Positions 57,688 to 64,000 of a DNA stretch of 64,000 nt are shown in pieces (the first letter of the stretch is position 1; each line of letters begins with the position of its first letter). The translations under genes and the position numbers were made by a program. Below the pieces are notes generated by a model. That model did no database searches. It worked only from the letters and a program-made list of their open reading frames with translations, and was not told where the DNA came from. Location: positions 1 to 64,000 of the forward strand of contig CALSPA010000023.1 of assembly GCA_943788115.1 (NCBI GenBank), written 5' to 3'. This DNA is from an uncultured Flavobacteriales bacterium (GTDB taxonomy: Bacteria; Bacteroidota; Bacteroidia; Flavobacteriales_D; Parvicellaceae).

Positions 57688-58436
57688 TAGAAATTAAAAA
57701 CATATCCAAATCTTTTTCTGGTGTTCAGGTTTTAGATGATGTAAGTTTCACTTTTCAAAAAGGGAAAACGAATTTAATTATTGGCAAGAGTGGATCTGGA
57801 AAATCAGTTCTAACAAAATGCATTGTTGGATTATTGGAGCCAGATGAAGGTGAAATTATTTACGATGGCAGGAGTTTTAGAGGGATAAACAACAAAGAAA
57901 GAAAAGAAATAAGAAAAGAATTGGGTATGTTGTTTCAAGGAGGTGCTTTATTTGATTCTTTAAGTGTTGAAGAAAATGTAGCTTTTCCTTTAAAAATGTT
58001 TTCTAATTTTAGTAAAGAGGAAATTCTTGAAAGAACTAATTTTTGTCTCAATAGAGTAAATATTATTAATAAAAACAATTTATTCCCTGCAGAAATTAGT
58101 GGTGGAATGCAGAAAAGAGTTGCAATTGCTAGAGCAATTGCAATGAATCCAAAATATTTATTTTGTGATGAACCTAATTCTGGATTAGATCCAGTAACAG
58201 CAATTGTTATTGATGAATTAATTAAGGAGATAACCGAAGAATATCAAATGACAACCGTTGTCATCACTCATGACATGAATTCTGTATTAGAAATAGGAGA
58301 TAATATTATGTTCATCTTCGAGGGAATGAATAAATGGGTAGGAGACAGAAACACCATTTTAAATACTGACGTAATAGAGCTTAATAACTTTGTCTATGTT
58401 TCAAAATTTTTACGTCAATTTAAAGAAATGTTATAA
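57684..58436 (+). CDS. mlaF: MlaF-type ABC transporter ATP-binding protein
   Basis: This 250-residue ATPase powers the MlaE permease. It has the Walker A loop GKSGSGKSVL, the Q-loop MLFQGGALFDSLSV typical of MlaF, the signature EISGGMQKRVAIARA and Walker B YLFCDEPNSGLDPV. It starts with TTG 57684 in a TTGA overlap with mlaE. A strong terminator follows at once, so no MlaD (MCE-domain) gene belongs to this operon. Confidence 0.93.
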   Translation: MIEIKNISKSFSGVQVLDDVSFTFQKGKTNLIIGKSGSGKSVLTKCIVGLLEPDEGEIIYDGRSFRGINNKERKEIRKELGMLFQGGALFDSLSVEENVAFPLKMFSNFSKEEILERTNFCLNRVNIINKNNLFPAEISGGMQKRVAIARAIAMNPKYLFCDEPNSGLDPVTAIVIDELIKEITEEYQMTTVVITHDMNSVLEIGDNIMFIFEGMNKWVGDRNTILNTDVIELNNFVYVSKFLRQFKEML

Positions 58437-58440
58437 AATA

Positions 58441-58469
58441 AAAAAAGCCACTTAATAGTGGCTTTTTTT
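58441..58469. terminator. bidirectional intrinsic terminator after mlaF
   Basis: AAAAAAGCCACT / AGTGGCTTTTTT with the loop TAAT spans 58441-58469. A perfect stem of about 12 pairs has U tracts in both directions, so it can end mlaEF on the plus strand and the T9SS cargo gene at 58489 on the minus strand. Confidence 0.9.
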
Positions 58470-58488
58470 ATTATGTTTTGTTATTGAA

Positions 58489-60240
58489 TTACTTTGCAAC
58501 TACTACTTTAAATTTGCTAATTTTCCCATCTTCAAAATTTAGATTGAAGATGTAATTACCACTTTCAAGGTTGTTTAAGTCAACATTAATTAATCCATTA
58601 TCTGTATTGATTGTTTTAGAAGAAACCAATCTTCCAGTAATATCGTGAACAGAAAGATTAGCAAATCCATTTCCGTTTTCTAAAGAGATTGTTATCTCAT
58701 TATTTGCTGGATTAGGATAAACTATACCCTCAATTGTTTCAAGCTCAATTACATTAACGTCATTAGCAATTTTTAGTCCAAGCGTTACAGCATCAGCACT
58801 AGTCCATCCAGTGTACCAAGTTGCACCATCAATGTTTAATGCACCAATTGGTTGGTTGTAAATAGAGTAATTTGCCCCGTAATTTGGACCACTATCATAT
58901 CCGAAACCAATAGAATCATTTGCAAATGAATTCAAACACACTAGGTATCTTTGATTGTCAACTAATTGTACCGATTCATTAAGTGGAGCATAAACAACTT
59001 CACCATTTACAGTACTTGCTGTACCATCCCAATCAAAATCAGCAACTGACGAAAGAACATCGAAAGTAACATTTGCCCATGCTCCATCAACACCAGTCCA
59101 AGCATCATCCCATTCGTAAATTTCACCTTGTAAATAGATGCCATCTAAGCTTTCAGAAACACCTTCATTAAATGGAGAAAAGTAAATTCCTTCAACTCCA
59201 GTGGAAACCGTTGGGTAAACATCTTGAAGCATCATACATGATTGGTAACTTGTGGTATGATTAATTGGAAAAGAATTAACAGCTACAGTACTTGTAGCAA
59301 CATCTTGTCTTGCCAATGAAAGAATATCTGTTGTAACATGAAAATCTGAAGAAAAATTATTGTCAAATGTATCTTCATCAGTTTGTCCGATAATACCAAT
59401 AGAGTAAGATACTGTGTATTTACCTATATCCCAAGTTCCATTAGTTAATGCTGCAAATGAATTTGCATTTCCATTAAAAACCGGAAGAGTATCTCCTGAA
59501 ATCAAATTTAGAGGAGCTAAAGAATCATAATAAACTTGTCCAGTAGGACCATTAATTTCAGCTATTGCATAAAAATCGTTGTCAGATGAACCAAAATTAG
59601 TGAATTGAACACCTAGGTCAAATGTGTAACCATTGTTAGCCATGTCTTGAGGAATAGAACCGTATTTAGAAATCATTATATCAGATTTACTAGTGCCACC
59701 ATCATGTGCATATAAGTTCAATTTGTTCCCCATAAATGCAACAACATCTGAATTTGCCATTTCATTGACAAGAGTTGCTCCATCATCGCTAGATAGCATA
59801 ACAACAGGTATGGTAACAGCAGTTCCGTCATCACCACCAGCCATTCCTATAGCTTCTGGATCTCTATTAATAATGATAATACCAACCGCACCTGCGTTTT
59901 GAGCATTTAATGCTTTAGTTCCAAACTGACAAGTGTTTCTGTAACAAACAGCAATTTTCCCAGTTAAGTCATTGATTAGAGGATTACATCCTTCAGCAGA
60001 AATTGGATTTCCTTGAGGGTTTAATCCAGCTGTTCCATCATCTACCATCATTAAAGTATCTTCAACAAAAGTATTGGCAACGTTGAAATCGGGACAAGCC
60101 CAATCACCTCCACCTGGATCAGCCCAGGTAAAGTCATAATTATTTGCAATTACTGCAGGAGAAACTCCTCTTACAATAATTTGTGCATTAGCAAAAACAA
60201 AAGTAGTTAGCGCTAATAATGAGAGTAATATTTTTTTCAT
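58489..60240 (-). CDS. T9SS cargo protein with a PA domain and C-terminal sorting domain
   Basis: A 583-residue secreted protein. The signal peptide ends Phe-Ala-Asn-Ala-Gln. Residues about 70-175 are a protease-associated (PA) domain, with GKIAVCYRNTCQFGTKALNA, GAVGIIIINRDPEAIGMAGG and IPVVMLSSDDG. The middle has two or three Ig-like modules. The C-terminus has a type A T9SS sorting domain (YPNPANNEITISL, GRLVSSKT, LESGNYIFNL, KFKVVVAK). No protease catalytic domain is present, so the PA domain is not attached to a peptidase; the protein may bind ligands at the surface. Exported by the secretion system to which PorV- and PorU-like proteins belong. Confidence 0.86.
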   Translation of the reverse strand: MKKILLSLLALTTFVFANAQIIVRGVSPAVIANNYDFTWADPGGGDWACPDFNVANTFVEDTLMMVDDGTAGLNPQGNPISAEGCNPLINDLTGKIAVCYRNTCQFGTKALNAQNAGAVGIIIINRDPEAIGMAGGDDGTAVTIPVVMLSSDDGATLVNEMANSDVVAFMGNKLNLYAHDGGTSKSDIMISKYGSIPQDMANNGYTFDLGVQFTNFGSSDNDFYAIAEINGPTGQVYYDSLAPLNLISGDTLPVFNGNANSFAALTNGTWDIGKYTVSYSIGIIGQTDEDTFDNNFSSDFHVTTDILSLARQDVATSTVAVNSFPINHTTSYQSCMMLQDVYPTVSTGVEGIYFSPFNEGVSESLDGIYLQGEIYEWDDAWTGVDGAWANVTFDVLSSVADFDWDGTASTVNGEVVYAPLNESVQLVDNQRYLVCLNSFANDSIGFGYDSGPNYGANYSIYNQPIGALNIDGATWYTGWTSADAVTLGLKIANDVNVIELETIEGIVYPNPANNEITISLENGNGFANLSVHDITGRLVSSKTINTDNGLINVDLNNLESGNYIFNLNFEDGKISKFKVVVAK

Positions 60241-60323
60241 GTAGTGTTATTTAATTATTAAATTTTTAGGAGCACTAAATTTACGGAAATCAATTCATTA
60301 AAACAAGAGCAAAAAATGGATAT

Positions 60324-60349
60324 AAAAAAAGGCAGCCGAAGCTGCCTTT
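60324..60349 (-). terminator. intrinsic terminator with a UUCG tetraloop
   Basis: On the minus strand AAAGGCAGC-TTCG-GCTGCCTTT is followed by further T residues. The stem has nine pairs and a C(UUCG)G tetraloop, an exceptionally stable loop. It lies about 25 bases after the stop of the 60373 gene and separates it from the 58489 gene. Confidence 0.9.
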
Positions 60350-60372
60350 AAATTTGAGTTTATTAAGAATAG

Positions 60373-62238
60373 TTATTTGATAATAACTCTTTCTATAATA
60401 GTTCCATTATTGTTAGAAACTTCAACTAAATAAACACCAGTACCTTGGTTAGATAAATCAATAGTAGTTGTAGTGTTAGATACTTTAGTCATAATAACTT
60501 GACCAAGCACATCAAATACAACGATTGAATTTTCTTCATTGTTTGTATTAGTAATGTTTACTATTCCTTCAGAAGGATTAGGGTAAACAGAAACTCCTTC
60601 TAAAGTAGCTTCATCAACACCAACTCCCCAACCGTTGCCCATAAGCATACGAATTGCAGTTCCAGTTCCGTTTGTGTAAGATTGATCTCCAGGAATATAA
60701 ATTGCACTAGCATCAGATGGTTGAGCAACTGTTCTATCATCTAAAACTCTGATATCACTTGCATTTCCAAAGCTATAAAGTTCAATAGCTGCATAGTATA
60801 CACCAGCATTAATGTTTAAAACTTCATCAAACCATACATCAACATATCCATTAGATATATCGTTAGCTGTAACTGTTGTAATACTAGATACAAATAAATT
60901 AGTCATGTCATATGCCCAAAAATCTGAAGTATCTTTGATTGAAGCAATAATTTCTCCACCAGCAGTATTTCCAGTTGAAGTTAACATTACTCTTAATCCA
61001 GAAACTTGATCAGCTTGTTTTACATGGTAAAGTGTAGCAAGAACTAGTCCGTCTTCAGCACCAGTAAAAGATGCAGTTCCTAAAGATGTGTAATCATCAT
61101 AACCAGCTGGATGATTTCCAGCACCATCTAAAGAGTAAACATCTGAAGTAACTTCAAAATTTCTTTCATAAACATTGTTACCAAAAGTAGCAGCACCAGA
61201 AGTTTCTTGATCTGAAACAGATGTGAAATCACCTTCGTAAAGACCAGTTGAAAGAGTTAAAGCTTCAGTAGTTTCGATTGTAATTGTAGAATCAGCTTCC
61301 AATAAAGTTGTACTTCCACTGTTACCAAACGACCCAAAATCACCAGTCATAACAACATTTGTTTGATCTTGAACACCAAAGTTGAAGATTTGAGCTCCAA
61401 CGAAATAATTTGCATCAACATGATTAGATGGAGTTCTTCCGTACTCAACACCGCTATTGTTTTCACCAGAAATATAAGCAGTAGAAGTTTGAACATCATT
61501 TTGAGGTTGCTCAATGATTGCAAAATCATCTACAAACCAAGCATATCCCCAAGTACCAGTCCAATGAAGTCTGATGTAAATATCAGAAAGCTCAGTAGGT
61601 GTTAAACCAACTAACGCAGAACTAATGTTAATTTGCATTAGTTGAGGATTAGTTGTTGCAGCACTGTTAGCCCAGTTTGGGAAAGCATCAAAAACATTAG
61701 TTAGAGTTGAAATGTCAGTTAATGGATCTAAATCTGGCCAAGTAACATTACCAGCACCATCACCAATACCAACAACAACGTAAGGTCTTTCACTGTTATA
61801 CCTTCTGTAATGTGTTTCAAATTCAACAACAACATTTGGGTAAGCAGATAAATCAATAGGAGAAGCCATTGTAATCCAGCTATCTTCAATTTCAGAACCT
61901 CCATTTGCTCCACCATATGCGTCAGAATCTACCATTGCCCAACCATCAGCTGCAGTTGAAGAAGCTATATCAGCAATAGGATAAGAACCAGCACAAGAAA
62001 CTGTGCCAATTGACCAATCTAATGCACAAGCAGAAGCATCATGACCAATAACCCAATCAGTAGCACTACTAAATGTGTTAGACCATAGAACTGTTTTTTC
62101 TTGGTTAAAATTGTTTGTGATAGGCTTTAATTCAGAATGCTCTATAGAACGAGCAACTGGTCCTTCACTTTTTTTATACTGTGCGTTAAGTCCAGAAACT
62201 ATTGCAACAGATAAAATACTTAAGTAAATTTTTTTCAT
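60373..62238 (-). CDS. T9SS cargo protein with a jelly-roll-like N-terminal region and C-terminal sorting domain
   Basis: A 621-residue secreted protein. The signal peptide ends near Gly-Leu-Asn-Ala-Gln. An N-terminal region (about 45-245) with EDSWITMASPIDLSAYPNVV, YIRLHWTGTWGYAWFVDDFA looks like a MAM/jelly-roll carbohydrate- or protein-binding fold. The middle shares the Phe-x-Val-x-x-Asp-x-Tyr-Ser-Leu boundary with the neighbouring cargo protein. The C-terminus is a type A T9SS sorting domain (VYPNPSEGIVNITN, VVFDVLGQVIMTK, GTGVYLVEVSN, IIERVIIK). No catalytic motif is visible. It is likely a surface adhesin or matrix protein. Confidence 0.82.
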   Translation of the reverse strand: MKKIYLSILSVAIVSGLNAQYKKSEGPVARSIEHSELKPITNNFNQEKTVLWSNTFSSATDWVIGHDASACALDWSIGTVSCAGSYPIADIASSTAADGWAMVDSDAYGGANGGSEIEDSWITMASPIDLSAYPNVVVEFETHYRRYNSERPYVVVGIGDGAGNVTWPDLDPLTDISTLTNVFDAFPNWANSAATTNPQLMQINISSALVGLTPTELSDIYIRLHWTGTWGYAWFVDDFAIIEQPQNDVQTSTAYISGENNSGVEYGRTPSNHVDANYFVGAQIFNFGVQDQTNVVMTGDFGSFGNSGSTTLLEADSTITIETTEALTLSTGLYEGDFTSVSDQETSGAATFGNNVYERNFEVTSDVYSLDGAGNHPAGYDDYTSLGTASFTGAEDGLVLATLYHVKQADQVSGLRVMLTSTGNTAGGEIIASIKDTSDFWAYDMTNLFVSSITTVTANDISNGYVDVWFDEVLNINAGVYYAAIELYSFGNASDIRVLDDRTVAQPSDASAIYIPGDQSYTNGTGTAIRMLMGNGWGVGVDEATLEGVSVYPNPSEGIVNITNTNNEENSIVVFDVLGQVIMTKVSNTTTTIDLSNQGTGVYLVEVSNNNGTIIERVIIK

Positions 62239-62363
62239 TTTGTTTGTTTTAGATTATAAAGTTTTTTACTAGGGTTAATTATAAGGATTGCAAATAAAAT
62301 TAATTTAAAGCGAAAATCCAAATAAATCAACTCTTTGAATGTTATTTAAAGACTCATTATCAA

Positions 62364-64000
62364 TTATATAGTTGCTTGCTCTTGATATGCTTCAATAGGT
62401 AAGCAACTACAAACAAGGTTTCTATCTCCATGAGCATTGTTTACTCTGCCAACAGGTACCCAGTATTTATTTTTATAGAGTGAATCTGTAGGGTAAGCTG
62501 CTTTGGTTCTTGAATAACTGTGTTCCCATTTGTCATTTATAAGAGAGGCGGCAGTATGTGGAGCATTTTTTAGAACATTATCATCTTTAGGATAAATGCC
62601 GTTTTCAATTTCTTGAATTTCTTCTCTTATTTTGATCATTGCTTCAACAAATCTGTCAAGTTCACATAGAGCTTCACTTTCAGTTGGTTCAATCATCATT
62701 GTTCCTGGCACTGGAAAACTTACTGTTGGAGCGTGGAATCCATAATCAATTAACCTTTTTGCAATATCTTCTACTTCTACACCAGAATCTTTTTTAAATT
62801 CTCTACAATCAATAATCATTTCATGAGCAACCCTTCCATTAGGCCCTGTATAAAGCACATCATAGTATGAATGTAGTTTTGCTTTTAGATAATTTGCATT
62901 GAGAATAGCAAGTTCAGTAGATTTTTTTAGTCCGCTAGCACCAAGCATTTTAATGTAGCCATAAGAAATAAGTAGAATTAAGCCACTGCCATAAGGAGCA
63001 GAGTTAATGGGCTTAATTGCTTTTTCTCCTCCTGTTTTAATTATTGGGTTTCCTGGTAAAAAAGGAGCGAGGTGCTTGGCAACTCCAATTGGTCCCATTC
63101 CAGGACCACCACCACCATGAGGAATAGCAAAAGTTTTGTGCAAATTTAAGTGACAAACATCAGCTCCAATAAGTCCCGGAGAGGTAAGACCAACTTGAGC
63201 ATTCATGTTTGCTCCATCCATGTATACTTGGCCACCATTTTCGTGAATTATATCAGTGATTTCAATAATGCTTTCTTCGAAAACCCCATGGGTAGATGGG
63301 TAAGTGACCATTAAAGCAGCTAAGTTAGCTGAATGCTCTAGGGCTTTTTCTCTCAAGACAGAAACATCAATGTTTCCATTCTCATCGCAACCGACAATAA
63401 CAACTTTCATTCCAGCCATTACAGCACTTGCTGGATTTGTTCCATGAGCACTACTTGGAATTAAACATATGTTTCTTGCACTATCATTATTGTTTTCATG
63501 GTATGCACGAATCACCATTAATCCAGCGTATTCTCCTTGTGCCCCACTGTTGGGTTGCAATGACATTCCTGCAAATCCAGTAATATCACACAAATCATTA
63601 GAAAGGGTTTCAAAAATTTGTTGATACCCTTTTGCTTGGTCTATTGGAGAAAATGGATGAAGATTGGCAAATTCATCTATTGTTATTGGAATCATTTCTG
63701 ATGCTGCATTTAATTTCATTGTGCAAGAACCTAACGAAATCATGGTATGTGTTAATGATAGATCTTTGTTTTCCAATGTTTTTAAATACCGCATCATTTC
63801 TGTTTCTGAATGATAAGAGTTGAAAACAGGGTGCGTTAGAATTTCATCTTTTCTCTGCATGAAAACAGAAGGACTGTCAGATTTTTCAAGTATTATTGAT
63901 TTATTTAATGCATCATTTAAGCACGTAACTAGTTTTTCTAAATCAGACCAATCAGTTAATTCATCAATTGAGATCACAGCAATCCCTTTGTCAAAATAGT
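62364..64000 (-). CDS. gcvP: glycine dehydrogenase (decarboxylating) P protein, C-terminal part
   Basis: The gene enters from the right edge and its frame is open across the border, so the start lies outside the window. About 545 residues are seen, roughly the C-terminal 57 percent of a P protein of about 950. Visible are [57 protein letters not shown] and the PLP-binding Lys in [18 protein letters not shown]. GcvP decarboxylates glycine and hands the aminomethyl group to the lipoyl H protein; the lpdA gene at 22 kb encodes the enzyme that reoxidises that lipoyl arm. It ends 123 bases upstream of the T9SS cargo start. Confidence 0.95.
   Translation of the reverse strand, partial: YFDKGIAVISIDELTDWSDLEKLVTCLNDALNKSIILEKSDSPSVFMQRKDEILTHPVFNSYHSETEMMRYLKTLENKDLSLTHTMISLGSCTMKLNAASEMIPITIDEFANLHPFSPIDQAKGYQQIFETLSNDLCDITGFAGMSLQPNSGAQGEYAGLMVIRAYHENNNDSARNICLIPSSAHGTNPASAVMAGMKVVIVGCDENGNIDVSVLREKALEHSANLAALMVTYPSTHGVFEESIIEITDIIHENGGQVYMDGANMNAQVGLTSPGLIGADVCHLNLHKTFAIPHGGGGPGMGPIGVAKHLAPFLPGNPIIKTGGEKAIKPINSAPYGSGLILLISYGYIKMLGASGLKKSTELAILNANYLKAKLHSYYDVLYTGPNGRVAHEMIIDCREFKKDSGVEVEDIAKRLIDYGFHAPTVSFPVPGTMMIEPTESEALCELDRFVEAMIKIREEIQEIENGIYPKDDNVLKNAPHTAASLINDKWEHSYSRTKAAYPTDSLYKNKYWVPVGRVNNAHGDRNLVCSCLPIEAYQEQATI

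Noticed and set aside
1-64000. tRNA, rRNA, CRISPR, insertion sequence or prophage
   Set aside because: Looking through the intergenic stretches I saw no cloverleaf, no repeat-spacer array and no transposase or phage gene; gaps are short and explained by promoters, terminators or the riboswitch.

Overview
The window looks like a chromosomal segment of a low-GC member of the Bacteroidota, most likely a marine or aquatic Flavobacteriales lineage. Supporting signs are type IX secretion (T9SS) components and cargo (a PorU-like sortase with a PorV-like partner, two cell-surface proteins with C-terminal sorting domains), methionine synthase split into two genes, RemB/Wzi-like outer-membrane proteins, TAnnTTTG-type promoters with few Shine-Dalgarno sequences, and the conserved purH-mreBCD-mrdA-rodA order. 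I see no rRNA, tRNA, CRISPR array, insertion sequence or phage gene. No intergenic gap exceeds about 300 bases.

Layout. 1-6.4 kb: end of cysQ, then a surface-polysaccharide block (gmd, fcl, a WecA-type initiating transferase between two RemB/Wzi-like barrels). manC near 56 kb supplies GDP-mannose for the same GDP-fucose route. 6.4-11.9 kb: a cytochrome-oxidase module (heme O synthase, two subunit III proteins of which the first has a large periplasmic insert, subunit IV, two SCO-type proteins, DUF420 protein, small CxxC membrane protein). 12.0-15.9 kb: a SAM-I riboswitch before the two-gene methionine synthase. 15.9-25.7 kb, minus strand: DsbD and a stand-alone copy of its N-terminal domain, tilS-pabB-hemH-lpdA, a DUF4105 protein and TatD. 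25.8-28.1 kb: an MBOAT/SGNH O-acylation pair. 28.1-35.9 kb, minus strand: PorV-like, PorU2-like and GT-C membrane protein genes joined by 4-base overlaps. 36.1-37.1 kb: pssA and purS. 37.1-42.8 kb, minus strand: a kynurenine-degradation run (kynU, small membrane protein, kmo, beta-barrel-like protein), then thioesterase, DUF4254 and GT9 genes. 42.9-48.3 kb: hemL, an unknown membrane protein, ppiD, hemJ. 48.4-55.6 kb: purH and the cell-elongation genes. 55.6-58.4 kb: manC, a small lipoprotein, mlaE-mlaF. 58.5-62.2 kb: two T9SS cargo proteins. The window ends inside gcvP.

Data quality matters here. Six conserved genes (gmd, the second SCO gene, the DUF420 gene, hemH, purH, mrdA) are interrupted by about nine single-base indels, several in homopolymers, while the protein on either side of each break is well conserved. 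Several of these genes are normally essential, so I treat the breaks as probable sequence errors and give joined coordinates. The observations I rate highest are the periplasmic insertion in cytochrome oxidase subunit III, the coupled PorV/PorU2/GT-C operon, the riboswitch with a competing P1 strand, and the four-gene kynurenine cluster.
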